64,000 nucleotides of DNA, taken from the NCBI GenBank assembly GCA_018398805.1, contig JAGFBZ010000336.1, positions 1-64,000 of the forward strand, given 5' to 3'. This stretch comes from Hirundichthys speculiger. Lineage: Eukaryota; Chordata; Actinopteri; Beloniformes; Exocoetidae. Positions 1 through 10,358 of the stretch are shown here, piece after piece (the first letter of the stretch is position 1; the number at the start of each line of letters is the position of its first letter). The notes below the pieces were generated by a model that was given only the letters and a program-made list of their open reading frames with translations, was not told the origin of the DNA and ran no database searches. A program made the position numbers and the translations under genes.

Positions 1-553
1 ACCAAGCTGAGCTGAAAATAAAAGACAATATTTATCTTTTTCTTCAAAAATCAAATTTCAATTCAATTCAAAAGTCTTTATTTCCAACATGATTGTGTAA
101 TTAACAGACGTGCTTGAACATAAATGTCAGAGATGCCGTTGTTTTTTTTTTTTTTGTTGGTTCTTTTGTTTGGTAGCAGCATGAGTGTTGACATGTTCGA
201 AAAGGAGTAAGAAGAAGTAAAAAACTTAAACTCCTACCCCTTCAACTCTAATTTTCTTTAACTCTTATTTTTTCAGATGTTATTAAATATATATAAAACA
301 TTCTGACATATTTAGAGGGTGGGCACATATTAACAGTAAGAATTTTACAAAGTATAATTATAATTTGTGGTATACTTGAGTATAAATTAGCGGGTACCTG
401 AGTGATTATTATAATGTACAGTTATACGTCATTGGATATAAATACTATTTATCCTGAGTCCCTGTATATATCTATACATAAAAGCAGGCATTATTTACAA
501 TGTTTTGTCTGTTAACTCACAACACACACCTACATGTAACCTAGATATATGTG

Positions 554-881
554 TACACTATGTTGCCAAAAGTATATGCTCACCTGCCTTGACTCATATA
601 TGAGCTTTAGCTCCTCCCATTCCTAATCAATATGACGTGGCTCCATCTTTGCAGCATGAACAGCTTCAACTCTTCTGGGAAGGCTGTCCACAAGGTGTGT
701 TTATGGGGATTTTTGACCATTGATCCAGAAGAACATTTGTGAGGTTCTTTCACTAATGTTTCTAGAAACAGTCTGCATGTCTAGGTGCTTGATTTTATAC
801 ACCTGTGGTCATGGAAGTGATTGGAACAGCTGATTCTGATTATTTAGATGTGTGAGCAAATACTTTTGGCAGTATTGCGTA
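554..881. mobile_element. Tc1/mariner deletion derivative (non-autonomous)
   Basis: The ends are inverted copies. The left end starts CACTATGTTGCCAAAAGTAT at 556 and the right end closes with ATACTTTTGGCAGTATTGCG at 879, and each is flanked by TA (554-555 and 880-881), the Tc1/mariner target site. The interior matches the two outer parts of a common fish Tc1-like element (text about AACAGCTTCAACTCTTCTGG and a GTGCTTGATTTTATACACCTG block), but the transposase is gone, leaving about 330 bp. It is immobile unless supplied with transposase in trans. Confidence 0.85.
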
Positions 882-1330
882 GAAAGGAAGTTGAAGAGAA
901 AATACTGAAAGGTTGTTATTTGAAAAAGGTTCAATTACTTTAACAAGGTTTTTCATACGCTTATCATCAGCTGACTGTGTAGCTTTATTAAAAAAAAAAA
1001 AAAACTATTTAAACACTTTAGTCTTCAGATGACAAGTGCTCAAAACTCCATCCGCTGAATTAATCTGAATCCTGCAGGAAAATCCTCAGTGTAGCCTGGA
1101 TGGATTTGATCAGAGTAAATCCCTTGCTTACCCATAAGCTCCATTGCTGATCAGTTTGATTGTCTGAAAGTTTTCTTCAGTGGGCGGCTTGATGGATCTC
1201 CCTTTTCCCTGGGTGCACAAAACATGTAGGAATTATAAGTCCCCCCAAAAAGAAAAGAAATCCACTCCTTTGTAATGTCTCTGAGTGTGTTATTTTGTGC
1301 CGCGGTCTACGATGGCAGCAGTGCTGCATG

Positions 1331-1590
1331 TACAGTCATGGAAAAAATTATTAGACCACCATTTTTTCTTCACTTTCTTGTTCATTTTAATACCTGGTAC
1401 CACTAAACGTCATCATGTGACTAAAACAGACAGAAAAGAAAACACTGAATGCATAAAAGCAGTGTTTTTGGCAGTACAACGCTATAGCTATTGATGTAAA
1501 AACAAATGTACCTTTAGTTGTACCAGGCATTAAAATGAACAAGAAACTGTAGAAAACAAGGGTGGTCTAATAATTTTTTCCATGACTGTA
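1331..1590. mobile_element. Palindromic TA-flanked MITE (Tc1/mariner type)
   Basis: The element begins TACAGTCATGGAAAAAATTA and ends with the reverse complement of that sequence, so TA borders both sides. The two halves remain similar for roughly 80 bp inward (both contain a TTTCTTGTTCATTTTAAT block), so the 260-bp element could fold into one long hairpin. No coding capacity is visible. The end sequence matches a widely dispersed vertebrate Tc1-like family. Confidence 0.85.
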
Positions 1591-1612
1591 TATCAATATT
1601 CATCTTACAATT

Positions 1613-1700
1613 AGGGCTGGGCAACGATCAAAAACTTTAATCACGATTAATCGCATTGTATATGCAAAATCAAATAATGAATTCAAAAGTAATGTAGAAT
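1613..1700. mobile_element. hAT-like terminal fragment
   Basis: The segment starts GGGCTGGGCAACGATC and runs into AATCACGATTAATCGCAT, a signature of a common fish hAT-type non-autonomous repeat. I could not find the opposite end within the next kilobase; the following sequence to about 2300 is AT-rich and unassigned. The family assignment is from memory of the end motif only. Confidence 0.4.
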
Positions 1701-2440
1701 GCACTTTTATTTAAATGTTCTGCTGCCATATGAACTAAAGCGTCATTATATTTGTTGTTCAAACACTTTTAACATTAGCACTTGTCAGAAACACATATTT
1801 AGTGTAAATCTCATCTTAAAAAATGTAAAAGAAAATAAAGCTTATGGCCACTGCCAGGGCATTAATGTCATCCTGTTTTTTATGAGAAAAAAATAAATAA
1901 AAGTCTACAAACAAAATCCAAGAAAATGATTGTGTCTCAGCACAATCAGAACATTAAAACAGGTAATTTCTGAGGTAACAGCAGAAACTTTTAACGGGGA
2001 GTTCAACTTGTCAGTTGTTACAAATAACCTTGTTTCTGTTGAATCCTCCGTCTGGGAGAACTTTAAAATGAAAATGTCCATGTTAAAGTTCAGTAACTTT
2101 ACCAATCCGTGTATCATTCGTTCTTTCTATTTTCAATTGTCAATCAAAGATTACAAAAAATAAAAAGTAACATTTTATTACGTTTTTCGTTTTTTAATCT
2201 AACACAAAAAATAAAAAAACGAAATAAAAATGCCTGTTTTTTTTTTTTAATATATTTCAATTTTAGACTTGGATCAAAAATCCAAAAATAAAAACTGAAT
2301 TTGTTTGATAATCGAGGACTGGATTTTCTGTTGTATCTTTCCTGAAAATAAGACTGTTTATGTGAATGTTATGATGTGTCATCCAGAAACACACTGTGTA
2401 AATTAATTGTTTAAAATGGTTTGTATCTTGATATCTATAG

Positions 2441-2805
2441 CAAAAAATCCTCAAGATGATGACAAGAGCCAAAACACTGGGAGTCAAAAAACTGAGGTGA
2501 CGTTTCACATGATGAATATTTCTGCTGACTGGTGCTGTTACCGACTTCAGCTTTGGTGTTGCAGATCACAGTTTTCACTGAAACCTCCTATGTCTGTTTG
2601 CCTCTTTTCTTACTAATACAAGCAATTTATTACAAAAATCGCATGACTATGATGCTGTATGACAACAAATGTTTAATTTTAGGGGGAAGACGTGTGTTAC
2701 GCTGCCCTCGAAATCCGTCAGAAATCCAAAGGAGCGAAGAGGAAGAGGACGATCCAGAGTTCAGACTTCAGCACGTATTCTGCCATCAGAACCTCTGCGG
2801 TGTAA
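2441..2805 (+). pseudogene. Copy E: orphan 3' exons of the Ig/ITIM receptor family, plus strand
   Basis: Two exons are recognisable. Exon 2441-2496 (56 bp; acceptor TATAG, donor GTGACG) has the same phase pattern (1 in, 0 out) as exon 4 of genes B, C and D and encodes a hydrophilic stretch NPQDDDKSQNTGSQKTE. Exon 2683-2805 is exactly 123 bp, like the last exons of B and C. It starts GEDVCYAALEI and ends in an STYSAI block before TAA. Both tyrosine sites fit the ITIM consensus (VCYAAL and STYSAI). No signal-peptide, Ig or transmembrane exon was found between position 1 and 2440, where transposons have inserted, so the 5' part is either lost or lies before the window. The orientation is opposite to the other members. 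The 3' exons look undamaged, so it could still be the end of a live gene with a long intron. Confidence 0.7.
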
Positions 2806-3936
2806 CGAGACATTTAAGAGAGAGAAACTGAGATATTATTGAACGCCTTCCTGCATCACAAACATGCCTTTTTGTTTTTTTTTTATAAATAGTGTTGGAT
2901 CAGATAATATTTTATTTTATTTTATTTTTTATTTTTTAATCAAACATGCACTGCTTTTTCTAAATGTGTTCCCAGATCAGGGGAAAGGTGAGGTGTCCTT
3001 GACTGGTTTTATTCTTCTGAAGTTGAATATTTGTTATTCTGAAAACTGTGAGCTTGCATTTCCTCACTCCTCATGCTTGGCTGTTGAATGTGGTTGTTAG
3101 AATTTAGAATTTTTTTATTTTCTAAAGTGGTGAAATAGTATTTAAAAGGTGGTGTTATAAAGGTGTTATATTAAAAATGGGCTCAGGTCACTATGACCTG
3201 TTTGTTGGATAATCTATGCATCTGTGAAGTCTCCTCTGGAGCGTGAAATATCGTCGCTCAGACGTCAATCATATCAGCTGAAGGCTTTGTTGTAATTGAT
3301 AACAGTGTTTCAGAGTAACTGCATTTCCCCTGCTCATTGTTAATTGCTGTGTGTGTAAGTAAATGAACATCTCTGCTGTATACATGGAGATTGAATCCAC
3401 TCTGCCCTCTTGTCTGTGGTCAAGTGTCCTGTTTAACTGTTGTATAACTGCCTCACCCAATTACTGGTCAATTAATATGCATAATTAGGGCTGGCCCCAT
3501 GGACGTGGGCTTTGCCTCTGTAACTGTGGGTGTACAACGCTTCAATCCAGATAACCAAAAATCAGATGCTGATGATCATCTTGGTGAAATTGAGTGTCGC
3601 TGGTCACAGTTTGGAACAAAGATCAATTTTAATTATTATTTTTAATTTTAATTTTGTGAATAGATTTATTATATTGTTAACTGTCTCAGGAGAGTTATTA
3701 ATAACTAATAACACTTTAATAACTAAATAAGTAGTTCTACCGTAGCAAAGCAGCCCCACATGATGCTCACACACACACACATACACACACGCACAATCTT
3801 TGTCTGAATCATCTCTGATACATATAGATGTCTTCTACATCAGTGATGTGAATGTTGGATTCTCATGTATATAATTGTTTGAAAAGATGAACATGAGAAC
3901 TTCAGGCGTTTAGACATTGTACCCTGGTGTTAACTG
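2806..3936. other. AT-rich intergenic DNA, nothing recognised
   Basis: No exon of the Ig family, no long reading frame and no clear transposon end was seen. A short AC microsatellite lies near 3770-3800. Confidence 0.5.
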
Positions 3937-4525
3937 GATAATTACATCCTTTCACTGACTTCCAGAGTTCAGTTTAAGGGTCTTACTGTCTTAAAATCTC
4001 TGAAGGGTCTGGGACTAAATTATATCAGACATATTTTCTGTCCATGAGCCTGGATGTGTCTTAGATCTGCAGAGGATGGTCAGCTGGTGGTACCCAGAGT
4101 TTAAACCAAAAAAAGGTGAAATGGCTTTTATGCATAACACTGCCCTCTGCTGGAATAAAGTCTCCATTGAGCTTAAAGTTTCTCCAAATACAGGAACCTT
4201 TACAACCAAATTAAACACAGTGTTGCTGTTTTTTTTTTCATATTAAAACAGCCTTTTCTAATTAAAAAAGGATAAACTATTCAAACTTTGAATGCTTCAT
4301 TTATTCAATTTTAGGTTCTTTTACTGAACACATCTGTACCCTTTTCTTATTGTACTTGTCTGATGTTTTTGTATGTTTTTTCTTTCTGATATTTTTTTAA
4401 TCTGCATTAAGATGCTGTTTCTAATTGATCTAATGATTTTTTTTCTTTTTTTTTTTTGTAATGTCTTTTGTAAAACATCTCTTTCATGCATGAAATGTGC
4501 TGTACAAGTAAACTTGCCTTGCAGT
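3937..4525 (+). mobile_element. Degraded L2-like LINE 3' end
   Basis: The text from GAGTTCAGTTTAAGGGTCTT through a LRSAEDGQLVVPRV-like stretch to a T-rich tail and CTGTACAAGTAAACTTGCC follows the 3' end of fish L2/Maui LINEs (end of reverse transcriptase, then the characteristic 3' UTR end). All frames contain stops. It is a 5'-truncated, inactive copy. Confidence 0.6.
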
Positions 4526-5933
4526 GCCGAGACTTGTGAAGGTGTTCTCCTGATGTTGTGGTTGATTCATTTAGATTTTTCTATTATTTTATGTGGTGAG
4601 CTTCTTATGTTTGAAGGTGTGTCTTAGTTCAGGACTCAACTCTCGCTGTGAAGACTTCAGATAGCTTCTTATATATAAAATAGATGAGTTTGTGGATCTT
4701 GAAAATGCAGAAGTTGGAAGAACAGAGAATGACTACATTCATATTCTGGCTTTAGCATCTGCATCTGTTCACACCTGCTATTAAACCCGTAACCAAGTGC
4801 TTCCTGAGTGATCAGATCTGACATCGCTGCTCTACAGTACACCTAAAAGTAGCAGCTGGAAGTAAAGAAGAATAAGCTGAAAATAACAAGAAGAAGATGA
4901 TAACTGCAAATGTGATCAGATCTAAGTCTTTCTTTGAGTGTCTTCAGATTTTGCATTAGCCACTTGTGAACAGATTTCCAAGGATGTATTTTAATGAAAG
5001 GTCTGAATGGGGTTAAATTCTTTGTTTGCAGTGGGACTGTTGCACAATATCCAACCCGTTTTTCTTCTGTAAGCAACTTAAAGACAGAATGGTGGGCCAT
5101 TTTAGTGGCGCCTCTGTTCCGTCACAGATAATAAGATGGCATGGTGACTCTCACCTGCAGAGGTTGCTGTCACTTATCTCGTTCTAACTCTGCTTAGCTG
5201 CATGTTTTCACACAGTGATGCGATGCTGAGCCACCTCTGTTCTGTCTTTGTTAATTAGCAAAGGAAAATAGCGGTGCATTGACAGGTACGACTTTTTTAC
5301 TTTAATAAGATGTGACTGCTGTGTGGAATTACCTTCTATCTCTGAAGTTGTTAGGATCCAGCTGGAAATTGTTTGTGATGGACTTTGAAACACAGGTTTA
5401 TACTGATAGCAACAAAAGGTGAAAAAATTAGTATTTAACATCCTGAATATTTGACGTTTGATTTTACCTTTGGTTTGCCTCTAGATTTGAAATAGTGAGG
5501 TACAGGAAGAGAAAGGACTGGCTGAACCTTTTCCTGAAGTCTGGCACCCATTTGTGGATTTGTTCATGTTTATGGGAGAAAGTCTTGTAAAATCAAGTCC
5601 TTTGTGTCTTGTGAACAACTCCCATATTTCAGGATTTGTTTTTCCTTCTTGGCCAACATCTATATTGATGTCATCCATACATACGACACAAGATGGTCCA
5701 AAGTGATCTTCTATATCTGACCCAACTCAGTCTTTATGCTCTGAGTAAAATGATGCAGTTGATGAGTGTTTTGTGTCACGTTCGTGAACTAACCAGAAAT
5801 AATCAAACTGCAGCTCAGGATCAAACACGAGGATCTGTTTTATCTCATTCAGTTACGTTTTCAGGCATCCTTTCAAAGCTACTCAGTAGCTAAAGGTTAC
5901 ATGTTCACATTTAATGCTGCCACAAACGTTTAC
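4526..5933. other. Intergenic DNA, nothing recognised
   Basis: I see only short chance reading frames and AT-rich sequence up to the left end of the CACTA-type element. Confidence 0.5.
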
Positions 5934-6445
5934 TACACTGTAAATGCTAATATACAAATTAATTAAATATTATAAGTGAACTAAACTCAGTTTTCATCAA
6001 CTTGTTCTGAACACTAATTTTAAATAATTAAGTAGTAATTTGGGGTTGGAAAACATGCTTAACTTGATTTATCCCAGTTAAGTCAAATTAGAAAAAATTA
6101 TTTATTGTACCCAGTATGCTTTGGGCATTTTTTTGGACATGCTCAGACCTGCCTCATCTACTTCGTGCTACCAAAACCTTCCCGCACATGTCCACGTCAA
6201 CTGCATGGTCAACCAGGAGCTCCCTTCAACACCTTAACCTAGCCTAGTTGTGTTTAGCACATTGATTTGGTAAGTAAATATTTTACTCTTTTGTAAACCG
6301 TCTCGTTGTCTTGTTGTAGTATAGTGCTGTGTGCTTGGAGAGGAGTAAACAAAATCAAATTCAAATATCACCGCTAGCACAGTAACGTCGCCATTTTTTA
6401 AACAAACGTAGACTACAGTTTATGGTAGACTACCCTGTCTTTGAT

Positions 6446-6740
6446 GATTTGCGCGCGCGCGCGCGCGCGCGTGTGTGTGTGTGGGTCGGCAACAGGGGCG
6501 AGTGTGGGAGAGAAGGTCGGCCGTTTGGCGTTGTAAGTGTGGCGGAGCTTAGGTACCGGCGGGAGCACGGTGTTCCGACCCGCACAGGGAAGTTAGTTCC
6601 AACCGACCTGACCCGGGTTCATGCCGATGCGCTGCAAAGCGGCTCGAAAATCGCCCGCTAGCTGCAGCGCTCCAGCTCATACCAGGCTCATTCCTCCGCG
6701 CCGGGCGACCAGGCCTCCGCCCCTCAGCTGTGTATGTGTA
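6446..6740 (+). promoter_or_regulatory. GC-rich, CpG-dense putative promoter of the CACTA-like element
   Basis: This segment stands out from AT-rich surroundings. It has an alternating GC run followed by GT repeats (about 6450-6483) and then 250 bp dense in CG dinucleotides. It lies about 200 bp upstream of a short spliced exon (6941-6992) and the transposase gene. No TATA box is evident. A role as CpG-island promoter is inferred from composition and position. Confidence 0.5.
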
Positions 6741-6940
6741 GCCAACGTAACGAGAGTTTGTTAGAGGGTGGGGGTCCTTATCTGTGTATTTTCTAAAAGA
6801 TTTCTCCTTTGCCACGGTATTTAAAGCTCAATATAGGAATACAGTTAACAAGAGTGATCTAACAACCTGGTGTGTTGATTTATGTGTCTATATTTTGAAA
6901 TTGTTGCCTTATTTATGTTTTTTCACTGTCCTCCATTCAG

Positions 6941-6992
6941 GCTGAAGCAGATGGTCAACTGTCCGCACTTACCCTGCTCTCAGCAAATAAAG
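6941..6992 (+). other. Putative 5' leader exon of the transposase gene
   Basis: A pyrimidine tract and CAG precede 6941, and GTATTC follows 6992. Its ATG (at about 6950) opens a short upstream frame that continues over the next splice (acceptor at 7482). It terminates with a TAA that shares its last base with the ATG at 7506 (CCCTAATGCAG). Splice sites are predicted by eye. Confidence 0.45.
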
Positions 6993-7505
6993 GTATTCAC
7001 TTAATGCTTCATACACTGAATAATCATTCAATATTTGTATTAGTTCCATGGGTTTGGGTAACAGAAATACATTAATGTTACTACAGTGGGATTATGATAA
7101 AACTAATTCCATTGTTAAACAGATCAAGTTAATTTATTCCAATTTTGGACTATTTAAAATAAATCATTGTACATGACCGTTTGTGACTGTTCATCCCACA
7201 CTTCAATTTGACTGTTAAAAAATAATTAATTGTACATCTTTATTTATGACTGTTTAAAAAATTAATTCAAAGCACATTTTTGGTTTGTGACTAAAAAATC
7301 ATTGTATATTTCAATTTCACTATTTAAAAAAAAATCTTTCATTTCATTTAAAAATAATTGCACATTTTAGTTTGTCAACGTTAAAATCTTTAATTTGTGA
7401 TTAAAACAATTAATTGTACATTTTAATTTGTGACTGAAAAAAAAAAATTAAACTTTTTGCTAAAATTATCATTTCTTTTCAGGTCAACCAGAGCAGTACT
7501 CCCTA

Positions 7506-10174
7506 ATGCAGTGGACTTGTAAGTACTGCACATTTTTTGCTGAAAAGAGAGGCTACTTGCTTAAGCATTACCGCTTAAAACATGGATTTCACACTCGGAC
7601 ATCCCCACTCCCATGCCTTCATAAAGAATGCCTCTGCACATTTAAATCTTTTAATGCACTGAAAGTACACCTTTCAACATGGCACACTCAAAAGGATGCA
7701 GGCAAAAGTGGAGAAACTGCATTTCACTGTCAGATTTGCGACTTTGTGGAGCCTTGCACAGAAGCAGACTTCTTTACCCATTTGCGAAGACATCTTAAGC
7801 TGAGGCAAATGGTTGCTTGCCCATATCAGGACTGTAACTTTCAGAGTAGTGTTTATTCTACCTTTACTGCACACAAAAGCAAAGAGCATCAGATGCACAA
7901 CAAGATGCCATTCAAACAGGAAATTGTTTCAAAAAATGTAGTTGAAGAACTTCCAACGAATGCGAGTGTTCAGCTAGAGGAGAGTGACCCTGAAGTTGAT
8001 GATATTGACTGTGAAGTTGCTGAGCAAAATGAAGATCTGGTGGACTTAGAGAATCAGTTGGAACGCAATGTAGCTGCTCTTTTCCTGAAAATGTCATCAA
8101 TTCTTAACATCTCTGAAACTGCCTTGCAAGAGGTCATAGATCAGATCAACCAAATTTATTTGTTATCACAGACATTGCTACATTCTTCTATTCGAAGAAT
8201 TCTACATACGCATTGTGCAAATGTTGATGATGCGTTAGTGAATGAGATAGCTCAAGTGGTCATTGAGAATAATGTATTCCTCAAATTCACTTCTGATGAG
8301 GGATCGTTGTCAACTGCTAACAGGCGAAAATCATACATTTCAAAGGAATTCTCTTTGGTTATGCCAGTTGAATTTGTCCTAGAAAACAAGCAGAATGTTG
8401 TGTATGTCCCCATACTAAAAATGCTGCAAACATTACTGAGCAATAGAGAAATTCTGGAAAAGACCATGTCATATGAGGCAACTTTGTCAGAGAAATACCA
8501 ATCTTACAGAGATGGTGCCCGCTTCCAAGACAGTGCTTTCTTGAATGAGGAAGAATTCAGGATCGCTCTCCAACTGTATATTGATGATTTGAGGTGGCTA
8601 ACCCCTTGGGAACCTCCAGAAAAAAGCACAAACAAACTGCCATCTACTGGACACTTGGCAATTTACACCCTAAATATCGCTCGCCTCTTCATGCCATTCA
8701 GCTTGCTCTACTTTGCAAGGCCAACAACATCAAAGACCAGGGTTATGCCAAAATTCTCCACCCTCTTATTCAGGACCTTGTTTTTCTTGAGCAACAAGGC
8801 ATATATGTTGAACAGTTGGGAGCCACTGTTAAGGGCACAGTGTTATTTGTTGCAGCAGACAATCTGGCTGCCCACTCTTTGGGAGGGTTCTTTGAAAGCT
8901 TCAGAGTTAGCCACGTTTGTCGATTCTGTATGGCAAAGCGGGAGGAAATGCAAGACAAAGAAGTACGAACAGGCTTATTTCAACAAAGAACAAAAAAAGA
9001 AAACCATGACAAACATGTGCAAGAGGTGTCACAGGATTCAACCAAGGCTCAACAATACGGTGTGAAAGGAAGCTGTCCGCTTACTGAAAGCTTGCAACAT
9101 TTTCATGTCGTTGATGGTTACCCTCCAGACATTCTGCATGATCTTCTGGAGGGTATTGTTCCAGTAGAGTTGGCTCTGTGCTTAAAGGCACTGATATCGA
9201 AGAGAACTATCTCCCTTGAGGCCCTGAATGATGCTATTAAAAAGTTCCCATACACATTTGCAGACAAAGTAAATCAACCCCAGCTCATTCCAAAGACCTT
9301 CTCCTCAAAGTCAACAATTGGAGGAAATGGTCACGAAAATTGGACTCTTCTCCGATTTCTACCATTATTAATTGGTCAACACATTCCAGACGGTGATGAA
9401 ACCTGGGAGGTTTTAATGACCTTAAAAGATGTGGTGGAATTGGCAATGTCCACAAGCTTTACAGAAGAGTCTTTGTGCTTTCTTGATAGCAAAATCTCTG
9501 ACCATAGACACTTGTTTCAGAAGGATTTCCCGGGTGAAAAGCTTCGACCAAAGCACCACTACGTTGAGCATTACCCTCAGCTCATTCGAACCTTTGGTCC
9601 TCTATCTGATGTGTGGACAATGCGTTTTGAGGGGAAACACAAGTTCTTCAAGAAAGTTGTGCATCACTCTCACAACTTTAAAAACATTCCCCTGACTTTA
9701 GCAAACAGACATCAGAAAATGATGGCCTTCCATCTAGCTGCCACAACTTTTTTTAAGCCATCTATTGAAATTCACGCAGTGAAGTCTGTGATGGTTTCCT
9801 CATTTCCAGAAAATGTCCAGAACTGGCTCAATCAAAGAAACAACCAGCTGAACACAGTCCTTGTAGCTTCCTCTGTCATCATTGATGGCATCAAGTACAG
9901 TTCTGACATGGTCATTTCTGTTGGATCTTGCGCAGGGCTCCCAGAGTTCAGACAAATCTCAAAGATTGTTGTTATAAACACAGATGTAGCATTTGTCTGC
10001 AGACTGATGACCTCATGGTATGATGAGCATCTTAGAGTGTATGACCTCTGCAGCAGCCATTTGCCCATCTTCTCAGTCACCCAATTGTCAGATTTGAATG
10101 ATGTGTTTCCTCTGTCACTTTACAGAGTTAATGGCAAACAGCTTGTTACACTCAAACGGTACATATTATGCTAA
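7506..10174 (+). pseudogene. C2H2 zinc-finger transposase of the CACTA-like element (frameshifted)
   Basis: The N-terminal 130 residues hold four C2H2-type fingers (CKYC, CLHKEC, CQICDF and CPYQDC starts, each followed by H-x3/4-H pairs), likely for binding transposon ends. An acidic linker follows, then a long conserved region typical of a multi-copy fish family seen in CACTA-like elements, with blocks CRFCMAKREE, DGYPPDILHDLLEG, LRPKHHYVEHYP and MRFEGKHKFFKK. Acidic residues in the last three blocks are candidate catalytic positions. One base appears missing near 8590, so the first frame (7506 onward) loses homology there and the second frame (to TAA at 10172-10174) resumes it directly. The break could be a mutation or an assembly error, because the rest is clean. 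The start ATG follows a spliced acceptor at 7482. Confidence 0.75.
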
Positions 10175-10358
10175 GTGGAATAAACACTGAGATGTTGCAT
10201 GTCTCATGATAATGTTCTCATTTTTTCACAAAGCTACGAAAAGCAGGATGTGATGATCTAATGATCAATGGGGGTAAACGAAGTAACTTAATCCAGATGG
10301 AGAATCATCCAACAAGAATGTCAAGTGACCAAAAAGAGGTGAAGCCAATTATTTGCCT

